Shown here: positions 16,783 through 25,268 of the stretch, piece after piece
Layout of the letters: each line of letters opens with the position of its first letter
Position numbering within the stretch: position 1 is the first letter of the stretch
Assembly: GCF_006965545.2 (NCBI RefSeq)
Contig: NZ_CP041372.2
Location: forward strand, 1,178,001-1,242,000
Origin: Paenalkalicoccus suaedae
GTDB lineage: Bacteria > Bacillota > Bacilli > Bacillales > Salisediminibacteriaceae
Direction of reading: 5' to 3'
DNA: 64,000 nucleotides
The notes under the pieces: model-generated
What the model was told of the DNA's origin: nothing
Databases searched by the model: none
The model's input: the letters and a program-made list of their open reading frames with translations, nothing else
Translations under genes and position numbers: made by a program

Positions 16783-18603
16783 ATGAAATTAGGAAGGGAC
16801 ATCAAAAGGGATTTTTACGATTCCTTACTTCAGCATACTGAGACGCCCCGTGTGCCGTCACTTCCCATATTGGAAGCGTTGGATTTTGTGACCGATGCAG
16901 TTCTGATTGTCTCTGAAAAGTGGAATATTACGTATGCTAATCAAGCAGCCGTTCATCTACTTGGCGAGAATGTAAATCTACTTACTGAACAATCTCTATG
17001 GGATATTCACCCCCATATTAAGGAGTCTTCGTTAATTGCAGCAATTTCAGAAGCGTTGGCAAGGCAAAAAGTAGTAGAAGTAGAAGAGTACGATACTTGC
17101 TTTAAAAGTTGGTTAAGCATACAAGTTCGTCCCCGCTCTTATGAAGTAATCATCACAGTTCGAGCTATTGGAGAACGGTTTGTTTCGTCAGATGTGATAA
17201 GGGAGAGCTATCGGACGCTGTTTTCTAAGCACCCTGACGCCGTTTGTTCAATCAATTTAGATGGTCATTTGTTAGCGGTAAACGACGCTTTTAATAAACT
17301 GTTTAAGGTAACTGAAGAAGAAATTTTAGGAGAACAGTTTATCCAGTATATGTCGAAAGATCATTATCGCTCTCTAGGAGTATTATTTGATGAAGCTAAA
17401 AACGGAAACCCGCAAAGCGCTACGTTTATTTTGCCTGATTTGGTAGGAAATGCGTTGCACCTATCTATTAGCTTTATTCCTATTATTATTGATGAAATGA
17501 TTATAGGCGTTTATGGCATTGTAAAAGATCAAACAGACGAGCGTCATAGTTTAAATATGTATGATGAGTTGTCTTCTCTTAATGAGCTCATTGTTAATTC
17601 TATTGATGAGGGAATTGCAGGCTTTAACGACCGAAATGAAGTAATAATTTGGAATGCTGCTGCTGAAGATATAACTGGATATAAGCGTGTGGAGTTATCG
17701 AAAAACACCTTTGATCAACTACTTATGCAGGCCGATGCTCTACATAAAATGTTAAATAGAACCGACAATAAAACGTCTTCTACCGTAATTAATAGTAATA
17801 ACGTGACGATTGTACGCAAGGACGGCACGCTAGCAATCGTTGATTGTACGATTTCTCCACTTCGTACAAATGGCAAGATCTATGGTCACGTATGTACGTT
17901 TCGTGATGTGACTGAAAAGAAGAAAACGGAAGAGATTATACACCAGTCAGATAAGCTGTCTGCTGTAGGACAATTAGCTGCTGGGATCGCTCACGAGATT
18001 CGAAACCCACTTACTGCATTAAAAGGCTTTCTACAGTTAATGGAAATGAGTGGAGTAAGAAAGCAAGAGTATTTTGATATTATGAATTCGGAATTTAATC
18101 GTATTGAGCAGATTTTAACAGAGCTACTCGTTTTGTCGAAGCCTCCGTCTATGCATTATTCGGATTCCGTTGTTCAAGACATTATTAATGATATAGTGAC
18201 ACTTTTAAATACGCAGGCAATTATTAAGAATATCTATATCACAACCGATATGCCTGAACATAAAGTGTACATTAGATGCATTAAGAATCAGATTAAGCAG
18301 GTTTTTGTAAATTTTATTAAAAACTCTATAGAAGCGATGGAAAGTGGTACGATTCAAATTAAAGTTGTCGCTGAAGAGAATACGGATGACGTCACAGTAT
18401 TTTTCGAAGACAATGGTACTGGAATACCAAAAGAGCTATTGAAAAAAGTAGGAGAACCATTTTTTACTACGAAGGAAAAGGGAACGGGCCTTGGTTTAAT
18501 GGTTTCTAGTCAAATCATTCGAGATCACCGTGGGGAGCTTCGGATTACAAGCGAAGAGAATGTTGGAACAATCTGTGCCGTCACATTACCTACTTCTTCG
18601 TAA
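16783..18603 (+). CDS. PAS-domain sensor histidine kinase, sporulation-kinase type
   Basis: A soluble kinase of 606 aa with about three PAS-like domains (roughly residues 25-135, 140-260 and 265-390). The histidine phosphotransfer helix follows (GQLAAGIAHEIRNPLTALKG, with H in AHEIRNP), then the ATP-binding domain (NFIKNSIEAME, DNGTGIP, FFTTKEKGTGLGL). No membrane segment is seen and no response-regulator gene is adjacent. This orphan, multi-PAS layout is that of KinA/KinE kinases feeding the Spo0A phosphorelay. The in-frame TTG at 16756 is rejected because GGTGGAG precedes the ATG at 16783. Confidence 0.88.
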   Translation: MKLGRDIKRDFYDSLLQHTETPRVPSLPILEALDFVTDAVLIVSEKWNITYANQAAVHLLGENVNLLTEQSLWDIHPHIKESSLIAAISEALARQKVVEVEEYDTCFKSWLSIQVRPRSYEVIITVRAIGERFVSSDVIRESYRTLFSKHPDAVCSINLDGHLLAVNDAFNKLFKVTEEEILGEQFIQYMSKDHYRSLGVLFDEAKNGNPQSATFILPDLVGNALHLSISFIPIIIDEMIIGVYGIVKDQTDERHSLNMYDELSSLNELIVNSIDEGIAGFNDRNEVIIWNAAAEDITGYKRVELSKNTFDQLLMQADALHKMLNRTDNKTSSTVINSNNVTIVRKDGTLAIVDCTISPLRTNGKIYGHVCTFRDVTEKKKTEEIIHQSDKLSAVGQLAAGIAHEIRNPLTALKGFLQLMEMSGVRKQEYFDIMNSEFNRIEQILTELLVLSKPPSMHYSDSVVQDIINDIVTLLNTQAIIKNIYITTDMPEHKVYIRCIKNQIKQVFVNFIKNSIEAMESGTIQIKVVAEENTDDVTVFFEDNGTGIPKELLKKVGEPFFTTKEKGTGLGLMVSSQIIRDHRGELRITSEENVGTICAVTLPTSS

Positions 18604-18691
18604 GCGTCGAATCGCCAAATGTTTCTTATTGCGGCATGGTTAGGTGTATCATATAATGAGGGAAATGGAACTTTAAGGTTTGGTGAATCCT

Positions 18692-19159
18692 GTGAAATCA
18701 AGAAGAAAAAAACGTAAAAAAAGTCGTCTTATTGTTATTCCACTCGCTATATTAGTAGTTTTAGGTGTGGGAGTTTATGCTGGGTATCAGCTATTAATGA
18801 ATGTTGCGTCTGATACTGTATTCCAAGAGGTAGAAGCAGAGCTTGCTCCTGGTGGTGCGCTTGCCTATGCCCTTGAGAATCCAACAGTTAGAGAAGAGGT
18901 TGCAAGGCTTCAAGCACAGGCAGCTAACACTCCGCGAGAGGACCTACCTGTTCAATCAAAAGCGGAAGCTACTCAACTAGTTATGTCGAAGTTTTCGATG
19001 GGAGAAATTACAGAGGTTGTTCAACAAGCTTCTCGTGGAATGACGGAGTCAGAGAGGAAAGAGGTAGAACAAAAGCTTATGGATAGACTGACGGAAGAAG
19101 AGCGAGAGGCTCTTTTAATGATCGGTATTCAAGAGCTTGATCCATCTCTTTTTGAGTAA
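18692..19159 (+). CDS. Membrane-anchored protein of unknown function
   Basis: A lysine/arginine-rich N-terminus (SRRKKRKKSR) is followed by one membrane helix (LIVIPLAILVVLGVGVYAGY) and an acidic, helical outer domain of about 120 residues. The start is uncertain: TTG 18680, GTG 18683 and GTG 18692 are in frame. GTG 18692 is chosen because GGTGA lies 5 bases upstream. No family is recognised. It follows the kinase by under 100 bases and has its own terminator. Confidence 0.7.
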   Translation: MKSRRKKRKKSRLIVIPLAILVVLGVGVYAGYQLLMNVASDTVFQEVEAELAPGGALAYALENPTVREEVARLQAQAANTPREDLPVQSKAEATQLVMSKFSMGEITEVVQQASRGMTESERKEVEQKLMDRLTEEEREALLMIGIQELDPSLFE

Positions 19160-19184
19160 TTTTAGGTGTATACGTGCTTTTTCC

Positions 19185-19217
19185 GTGCCACGACGTAAAG
19201 TCATGGCACTTTTTTTG
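19185..19217 (+). terminator. Terminator after the anchored unknown
   Basis: GTGCCACGAC pairs with GTCATGGCAC, followed by TTTTTTT. Confidence 0.82.
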
Positions 19218-19244
19218 AATTAAAGTTTAGGAGGCCCTTATACG

Positions 19245-20312
19245 TTGTGGATTAACTACTTTATTGTTGCTATTATACTTCTCTTTTTCATCGTAGGGAT
19301 CGTCGATAAGTTTTTACATAATAAATACGGTTACGGTAAGGCGTTTGATGATGGGTTTAAAACGATGGGTTCATTAGCCTTTGTCATGGTTGGGATGATT
19401 TCCATAGCTCCTCTATTAGCACAACTATTAACCCCAACCTTGTCGCCATTATTTCGACTGCTTGGAGCAGATCCAGCCATGATAGCTGGGATGTTCCTTG
19501 CAATCGATATGGGTGGCTACGCTTTAGCATCTGAAATGGCACAGTCGCAGGAAGCCGCCATTTTTTCCGGAATATTTCTTGCCACTTTACTCGGACCAAC
19601 AATCGTTTTTACGATTCCAGTCGCATTAGGTATTATAGCAAAGTCAGATACCCCTGTTTTTGCAAAAGGGATCATGTACGGAATCATTCCAATTCCTATT
19701 GGAGCATATTTTGCTGGGGTAGTTGCTGGATTCCCGACCTTCTTTTTACTAACAAACTTGTTACCCGTCATTCTGTTTGTACTAGTAATCTTTTTAGGGA
19801 TTCGATTTTTAGAAAATATAACGGTTGCTATCTTTTTAGTAGTTGCACGAATACTGACAGCGGTCATTAGTATCGTATTAATTATCGTGGCTATTCAAGA
19901 GCTTACACCAGTAGTTCTTATCAATGGGTTTACTCCATTTCGTGAGTCAATGGAAATCGTAGGTGTCATCGTATTAGCGCTTGCTGGAGCATTTCCACTG
20001 GTACGATTTATATCCACAGTATGTATTCCAAGAGTAGCTCCACTACTAAATAAAACTCCTGTCTCACATGAAGCATGGACAGGATTTATTACGCAGCTAG
20101 CTCACAGTATTCCCATGTATGCAAAATTATCTGAGCTCGATGATCAAGCTAAAGTAATGAATATCGCTTTCTCCGTAAGTGGAGCATTTATCTTAGGAGG
20201 TCATTTAGGTTTTACGGCTGCTGTAGAACCTACTTATGTCGTCCCTATGATGGTTGGCAAAGCAGTTGCAGGAATTTGCGCAATATTACTTGCATACAAA
20301 CTGACTAAATAG
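19245..20312 (+). CDS. eutH: Ethanolamine permease-like protein EutH
   Basis: The 355-aa protein has about ten hydrophobic helices with the EutH pattern: the N-terminal helix FIVAIILLFFIVGIVDK, GYGKAFDDGFKTMGSLAFVMVGMISIAPLL, FLAIDMGGYALASEMAQ and the C-terminal GGHLGFTAAVEPTYVVPMMVGK. EutH imports ethanolamine at low concentration. None of the ammonia-lyase (eutBC), microcompartment or EutVW genes is nearby, so it is an orphan. The start is TTG 19245, ten bases after GGAGG. Confidence 0.9.
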   Translation: MWINYFIVAIILLFFIVGIVDKFLHNKYGYGKAFDDGFKTMGSLAFVMVGMISIAPLLAQLLTPTLSPLFRLLGADPAMIAGMFLAIDMGGYALASEMAQSQEAAIFSGIFLATLLGPTIVFTIPVALGIIAKSDTPVFAKGIMYGIIPIPIGAYFAGVVAGFPTFFLLTNLLPVILFVLVIFLGIRFLENITVAIFLVVARILTAVISIVLIIVAIQELTPVVLINGFTPFRESMEIVGVIVLALAGAFPLVRFISTVCIPRVAPLLNKTPVSHEAWTGFITQLAHSIPMYAKLSELDDQAKVMNIAFSVSGAFILGGHLGFTAAVEPTYVVPMMVGKAVAGICAILLAYKLTK

Positions 20313-20369
20313 GGTATACCGTATATGTCCAGCTTTAGAAAATTCGTCCTACTACATAAACTTTCAAAA

Positions 20370-20406
20370 ATAAAGTGATTAAATATTTTATTATTAGTTA
20401 CTTTAT
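20370..20406 (+). repeat. Imperfect inverted repeat upstream of the flavoprotein gene
   Basis: ATAAAGT (20370-20376) and ACTTTAT (20400-20406) are symmetric arms around an AT-rich centre with further partial pairing. It lies about 70 bases before the start at 20477, where a regulator could bind. The rest of 20313-20476 is AT-rich with no gene. Confidence 0.35.
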
Positions 20407-20476
20407 GTTAGTATGTGTCTAGAGGTAAGTTTTTGCTTGCTCTCTTTTGTAACTAAAGGAATGTAGGTGAAGGTAG

Positions 20477-21139
20477 ATGAGTTTTCTACAAAAACTATTT
20501 GGACAAAAAAAGGAGTCGGATACAATGGCAAATGTAAAAGTAGCAGTCATTTATTACAGTTCAACAGGAACGAACTATCAGTTAGCACAGTGGGCTAAAG
20601 CAGGAGCAGAAGCTGAAGGCGCGGAAGTAAAGCTTGTTAAAGCTCCAGAGCTTGCACCACAATCTGCAATTGATGCTAATCCAGCATGGAAAGAGCATGC
20701 AGAAGCAACGAAAGATGTTCCTGATGCAACAACCGATGACCTTGAGTGGGCAGACGCAATTATCTTCAGTGTGCCAACACGTTACGGTAACGTTCCTGCT
20801 CAAATGAAGCAGTTCTTAGACACTACTGGTGGACTATGGGCTAACGGCAAGCTTGTAAACAAAGTAGTTAGCGCTATGTCATCTGCAAGTAATCCACACG
20901 GTGGACAAGAAGCAACAATCTTAGCACTTTACAATACGATGCACCACTGGGGCGCATTAATCGCTTCACCAGGTTACTCTGATCCTGTAACATTCGCAGC
21001 TGGCGGAAACCCATACGGTGTAAGTGTTACTCAAGGACAAGATGGTAAAATGGTAGAAGACGTAGAAGAAGGCGTTAAGTACCAAGCGAAGCGTACTGTA
21101 CAAGTAGCTGGCTGGGTAAAAGCTGGAAAACAAGGCTAA
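20477..21139 (+). CDS. NAD(P)H:quinone oxidoreductase, WrbA/flavodoxin-like
   Basis: FMN-dependent quinone reductase of the WrbA class. Features visible are the phosphate-binding loop IYYSSTGTNYQLAQWA, SVPTRYGNVPAQMKQFLD and SSASNPHGGQEATILALYNTMHHWG. It reduces quinones by two electrons and limits oxidative or electrophile stress. Two starts are possible: ATG 20477 (AGGTG upstream, adding MSFLQKLFGQKKESDT) or ATG 20525 (AAAGGAG upstream, 204 aa, closer to WrbA length). The longer form is listed; the core enzyme begins at MANVKVAVIYYSS. Confidence 0.9.
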   Translation: MSFLQKLFGQKKESDTMANVKVAVIYYSSTGTNYQLAQWAKAGAEAEGAEVKLVKAPELAPQSAIDANPAWKEHAEATKDVPDATTDDLEWADAIIFSVPTRYGNVPAQMKQFLDTTGGLWANGKLVNKVVSAMSSASNPHGGQEATILALYNTMHHWGALIASPGYSDPVTFAAGGNPYGVSVTQGQDGKMVEDVEEGVKYQAKRTVQVAGWVKAGKQG

Positions 21140-21156
21140 TATCATGATGTCGTAAA

Positions 21157-21187
21157 AGGCTGAGGCGAAATCCTCGGTCTTTTTTTT
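21157..21187 (+). terminator. Terminator of the flavoprotein gene
   Basis: GGCTGAGG pairs with CCTCGGTC through wobble pairs, followed by an eight-T run. Confidence 0.75.
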
Positions 21188-21286
21188 ATGAAAATAAAGA
21201 AGAGTAAATGAAGGAAGCGAAGGTGCAAACCAAAGGTAAAGGAATTGAGACTTTAGAAGGATATTGAACAAAGTTTCACGATTACT

Positions 21287-21315
21287 TTGATAATCTAAAT
21301 ACTTTCCTGTATCAT
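21287..21315 (+). promoter_or_regulatory. Sigma-A promoter of the amylase gene
   Basis: TTGATA at 21287-21292, a 17-base spacer and TATCAT at 21310-21315. The predicted transcript start near 21322 lies inside the operator below. Confidence 0.68.
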
Positions 21316-21321
21316 AGTATT

Positions 21322-21347
21322 TGTAAGCGCTTGCGCAATCGTTTGCA
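21322..21347 (+). promoter_or_regulatory. Overlapping cre-like and MalR-type operators of the amylase gene
   Basis: TGTAAGCGCTTGCG (21322-21335) matches the CcpA cre consensus TGWAANCGNTNWCA at 12 of 14 positions. CGCAATCGTTTGCA (21334-21347) is a near-perfect LacI/MalR-type palindrome. They share two bases and sit on the predicted transcription start, so either bound protein would repress. Confidence 0.6.
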
Positions 21348-21406
21348 TTGATTAGTACCAAGCGCTAAGTAGATTCACCAACTACATAATATGGGGAGGA
21401 AACAAG

Positions 21407-24391
21407 ATGAACGGGAGAAAACTAGGATCATTAGTGATGGCAGTTGTCCTTTTAGTAAGTACTTTTTTGGTAGCGGTTACACCGGTAGCAGCTAACACAG
21501 GCACGCCTTCATTTGCACAACCGTCTTTTGAAGAGGTTGTGGTAAGAGGAAGTGAGGCGCCACTTAGATGGGATGGAGAAGATCATCCACTTACCTATGA
21601 TGAAATAAATGAAGTATGGGTTAGTGCACCAATTACCTTTCAAGGTGGAGTAACTATTGAATACAAGTTTGTCCGAGATGGTAACTGGATGGATGGAGAT
21701 AATTTAACATTTACTACGCCACAGTCTGGCGACTATGAATTCGTGTTCCACCCAACAAATGAACGCCAAGTAGAAGTACGACCAGCAACAGAGTATGATG
21801 GCTCGATTACGTTACAGTTAGAGCTTTCTGATGCTACACCAAATTGGGTTGTTCCAACTGTTGCATCATCGTTAAATCGTTTTAACTACGACATTTCACC
21901 CATGGAAAGGATCGAGGATGGACTATTCGAGTTAACGATTGCAGGACCAGCTGGAGAAGAGATAGAGTATCGTTATGGATTAGGTAGTTCGCGCTTTCAA
22001 GAGTTATCTGAAGAAAGACGATCGGCTGTATTTTCTGAAGAAGGTACGGTCGTGACAGATCAAGTTGATGCTTGGACAGGTCTTCCGGTTGCGAGTAATG
22101 TTGTGCATAACTACCAGCATGAGCCTTATGTTGTAAGTCCGGGGGAAGAGGTAGAGATCACGGTAACCGTTGATCACTTTGGCCCTATCACGAATGGCGC
22201 GGCATATGTAACTGTTGATGGCACGCGTCCAGATGGTGCGCGCGGAGCTGTACAAAACGGGAACGCTGTGGAGCTGACTATAACTGAGACAGAAGAGCAA
22301 GAGAATGGCGAGTGGCAATCGACCCTTCAAGGTACAGTTCCGGCTCAAACGGAGAATACACGCGTAAAGTATGTCATCGATGTATGGGATGCTGATGGGG
22401 AAGGCTCACAGTTTGCCGATACAAATGCGCTAAATTCTACTGATGCGACAGAATTTGCCTACTACGTAGAAAATTATACGTCTCCAGACTGGGCAAAAGA
22501 AGCGTCGATCTATCATATTTTTGTCGATCGTTTTAAAGATGGCGATGAGTCCATTAACTTTGACGTAGACTCAGATCTACCTTTAGAAGAGGCTCTGAAG
22601 GATTGGATGGGTGGAGATCTTCAAGGAATTATTGATGAGCTAGATTATATCGAAGAGCTAGGCGTTAATACTCTTTGGATTTCACCAGTGTTTGATGGTC
22701 CATATTCACATGGCTATCACCCTGCTGATTTCTTTGAAGTTGATCGAAACTTTGGCGATATCGATGTGCTTCGTAACCTAGTGGATGAAGTACACGAGCG
22801 CGATATGAAGATCATCTATGACTTCGTACCAAACCATACGTCTAATCAACATCCTTTCTTCCAGGACGCGTTAGAAAATGGGGAAGAGAGCCCATACTAT
22901 GATTGGTATACGTTTTATGAGGATGGCTCGTACGAGACATTCTATGGTATTGGAGAACTACCACAGTTAAACAATGATAACGAGGAAACAAGAGCTTACA
23001 TGATGGATGAAGTCATTCCATTTTGGCTTGAAGATATTGGCTTTGACGGATTTAGACTAGATTACGCAAAAGGACCAAGTCAAAGCTTTTGGGTAGACTT
23101 TAGACATACAGTCAAAGAGATTGACGAAGATTTATATCTATTTGGCGAGATTTGGGATAACCGCGACGTTATTTCTGAGTACCAAGGAAAGCTTGATGGA
23201 GCATTAGACTTTTCGATCCGTGGAACAATGATTGATGCGTTTGGTCCTAATGAGCGAAGCTTTGAAGGAATCACGCGCTACGTCGAAGAAAACGAAGCAA
23301 GCTATCACCCTGAGTACATCATGAATACCTTCTTAGATAGTCATGATGAATCACGTATTCTATTTGAATTAAATGAGGATACGGATGCCCTGAAGCTTGC
23401 AAGCTTTACGCAATTCGCATTACCTGGTGCACCAATTATTTATTACGGTACGGAGGTAGGAATGTCGCAATCTGAGGATCACCGTCCATTCACAGAATGG
23501 CAGGATCGTTGGTACCGCGAAATGATGGTATGGGACGAAGCTGATCAAAATAGAGATCTATTTACTCATTACCAGTCGTTACTTGATGTACGTGCAGATT
23601 ATGCTTCTGTACTTTCAACTGGAGACTATGAAGAGCTATATGCTGGGCAAGATATTCTAGCATTCGAACGGTCAAATGAAGAGGAGACACTTGTAGCTTT
23701 CCTTAAGCGCCCAAGCGTGGGGGAAACTGTTACACTTCCAATGGTATCGGGAGATGCAACGATCCGAGATGCCTTCACTGGACAAGTCGTATCAGAGATT
23801 TCGTTAGCAGATAAAGCATTCGGTCTTTACGTAATTGACGGAGAAGCATCATTTGGTGATGCTCAAACAGAACAAATCACGTTCACAGATTTTGGTCCAG
23901 ACTCCATGTATTACGATGATGTTCGCTCTTTACTTGCGGCTGGTGTCATCAAAGGCTTTGAGGACGGATCATTTAAACCGACAAACACGATTACTAGATT
24001 ACATGCAGGACTACTCTTAGAGCGTATGCTTGGGTTAGAAAATGAAGGAGATACCTCAGCACCATTTACTGATATTTCGACTTCGCATCCATACGTTAAC
24101 TCTCTGCATGCATTAAAAGCAGAAGGAATCTTTTTAGGGGATGACCAAGGTAGATTTTTACCAAGTAATGGTCTTACTCGCGGAGAAGCAGCGGCAATTT
24201 TAGTACGAGCGTTTGAATTGGAGGCTACAGAAGAAAGCGGTAGTTTCGCAGATACAGTCGGGCATCAATTCGAAGAAGAAATTGCGATTTTAGTAGGCAA
24301 CGGCATGGCTCAAGGGCGTACTAACGAAGTCTTTGATCCACAGGCACCTATTACTCGTGTGGAGCTAGCGTTACTTTTAAGTAGAATGTAA
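21407..24391 (+). CDS. S-layer-anchored GH13 alpha-amylase / neopullulanase-type enzyme
   Basis: Secreted glucan hydrolase of 994 aa. A signal peptide (residues 1-30, ending VTPVAA) is followed by beta-rich, carbohydrate-binding-like domains (about 35-345) and a GH13 barrel (about 360-760). Barrel motifs are DFVPNHTS, GFRLDYAK (nucleophile D552), LFGEIWD (acid E581) and FLDSHDES (D647). An all-beta domain follows, then three SLH repeats from about residue 824 to the end (DDVRSLLAAGVIKGFEDG, ITRLHAG, LTRGEAAAILVRAF, ITRVELALLLSRM). The SLH repeats should hold the enzyme on secondary cell-wall polymer. Neopullulanase- or cyclomaltodextrinase-type specificity is likely. It heads the alpha-glucan cluster. 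Confidence 0.93.
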   Translation: MNGRKLGSLVMAVVLLVSTFLVAVTPVAANTGTPSFAQPSFEEVVVRGSEAPLRWDGEDHPLTYDEINEVWVSAPITFQGGVTIEYKFVRDGNWMDGDNLTFTTPQSGDYEFVFHPTNERQVEVRPATEYDGSITLQLELSDATPNWVVPTVASSLNRFNYDISPMERIEDGLFELTIAGPAGEEIEYRYGLGSSRFQELSEERRSAVFSEEGTVVTDQVDAWTGLPVASNVVHNYQHEPYVVSPGEEVEITVTVDHFGPITNGAAYVTVDGTRPDGARGAVQNGNAVELTITETEEQENGEWQSTLQGTVPAQTENTRVKYVIDVWDADGEGSQFADTNALNSTDATEFAYYVENYTSPDWAKEASIYHIFVDRFKDGDESINFDVDSDLPLEEALKDWMGGDLQGIIDELDYIEELGVNTLWISPVFDGPYSHGYHPADFFEVDRNFGDIDVLRNLVDEVHERDMKIIYDFVPNHTSNQHPFFQDALENGEESPYYDWYTFYEDGSYETFYGIGELPQLNNDNEETRAYMMDEVIPFWLEDIGFDGFRLDYAKGPSQSFWVDFRHTVKEIDEDLYLFGEIWDNRDVISEYQGKLDGALDFSIRGTMIDAFGPNERSFEGITRYVEENEASYHPEYIMNTFLDSHDESRILFELNEDTDALKLASFTQFALPGAPIIYYGTEVGMSQSEDHRPFTEWQDRWYREMMVWDEADQNRDLFTHYQSLLDVRADYASVLSTGDYEELYAGQDILAFERSNEEETLVAFLKRPSVGETVTLPMVSGDATIRDAFTGQVVSEISLADKAFGLYVIDGEASFGDAQTEQITFTDFGPDSMYYDDVRSLLAAGVIKGFEDGSFKPTNTITRLHAGLLLERMLGLENEGDTSAPFTDISTSHPYVNSLHALKAEGIFLGDDQGRFLPSNGLTRGEAAAILVRAFELEATEESGSFADTVGHQFEEEIAILVGNGMAQGRTNEVFDPQAPITRVELALLLSRM

Positions 24392-24407
24392 GAGTTGGCA
24401 AGAAGAG

Positions 24408-24440
24408 AGCCAGCGTCCACTTTGTGGATGCTGGCTTTTA
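24408..24440 (+). terminator. Terminator of the amylase gene
   Basis: AGCCAGCGTCCAC pairs with GTGGATGCTGGCT, followed by TTTTA. Confidence 0.75.
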
Positions 24441-24562
24441 AATATGGATACAGAAGATCCCATTAAACCTCAGGAGCTTTTTTGATCGGCTTTTTTATGA
24501 CATCGATCGATTAAAACAGGATTTCAAGGCGATAGAAAAGAATAAGTAGTGGAGGCTAGTTT

Positions 24563-24634
24563 ATGGCAAGTACCAATCATTTATACGGAGGTTCTAAGTG
24601 GTTAGACATATACCTAATAGAATACATATTATAG
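24563..24634 (+). CDS. Possible 23-codon upstream ORF overlapping the P-loop gene
   Basis: ATG 24563 has GTGGAGG seven bases upstream and encodes MASTNHLYGGSKWLDIYL and five more residues. It stops 37 bases inside the next gene in another frame. It could be a translational coupler or a broken start of an older gene; the evidence is only the ribosome site. Confidence 0.25.
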   Translation: MASTNHLYGGSKWLDIYLIEYIL

Positions 24635-25110
24635 GCTCAGTAGGAAGTGGCAAAACTACTTTAGCTAGATCCTTGGAGAAAAAATATAATACGAAGCATT
24701 ATGAATTAGATAATGTGGTATGGGAAAGACATAAGTGTGGAGATAGAAAAAGATCATACCCACATAGAGATAGATGTTTAGAAGAAATTATTGCTACAGA
24801 GAGTTGGATAATTGAAGGTGCTCATAGTAATTCTTGGGTAAACAGAAGCTTCGAAGCGGCAGATTTAATCATTTTCTTAGACACTCCTTATACAATAAGG
24901 CAGGTGAGAATTTTAAAACGATTTGTACGGCAAGTATTGAGGCTAGAAACTGCTAACTACACCCCATCCTTTAACATGCTTATTGATATGTTTAAATGGA
25001 ATAGAATATTTGAAAGAGATAGTAAGCCTAAAATTTTAAAGGCGTTTCAACAGGAAAAATGTAATTTCATTCATGTAACAGATAGGGTTAAGGCTGATGA
25101 TATATTCTAG
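24598..25110 (+). CDS. P-loop NTPase, adenylate-kinase/FlaR-like
   Basis: A small nucleotide-binding protein of 170 aa. Walker A is IGSVGSGKTTLARSL (near residues 12-26), the Walker-B-like strand is ADLIIFLDTPY, and an arginine-rich lid (RQVRILKRFVRQVLR) follows. This is the adenylate-kinase-related family often labelled DNA topology modulation protein FlaR; its true substrate is unknown. The start is GTG with GGAGG six bases upstream. It is more AT-rich than the flanking sugar genes and separates the amylase from its likely regulator, suggesting a later insertion. Confidence 0.72.
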   Translation: MVRHIPNRIHIIGSVGSGKTTLARSLEKKYNTKHYELDNVVWERHKCGDRKRSYPHRDRCLEEIIATESWIIEGAHSNSWVNRSFEAADLIIFLDTPYTIRQVRILKRFVRQVLRLETANYTPSFNMLIDMFKWNRIFERDSKPKILKAFQQEKCNFIHVTDRVKADDIF

Positions 25111-25246
25111 GCAAAGTTTAATCTGGAATAGTAATAACTTTCTCATTAATCTCAATAGAAAAGTGCAGTAGAATTTTTAATAATTGGCTCTTTTGAAGAA
25201 ATCTCTTGCGCATGAAAAGGGTTACATGTTAAAGTGTACTCAATAA

Positions 25247-25260
25247 CCAAAACGTTTTGG
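25247..25260 (+). promoter_or_regulatory. LacI-family autoregulatory operator
   Basis: The perfect 14-bp palindrome CCAAAACGTTTTGG overlaps the start of the GGAGG ribosome site of the regulator gene. A repressor bound here would block its own transcription. Confidence 0.6.
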
Positions 25261-25268
25261 AGGTTGAC

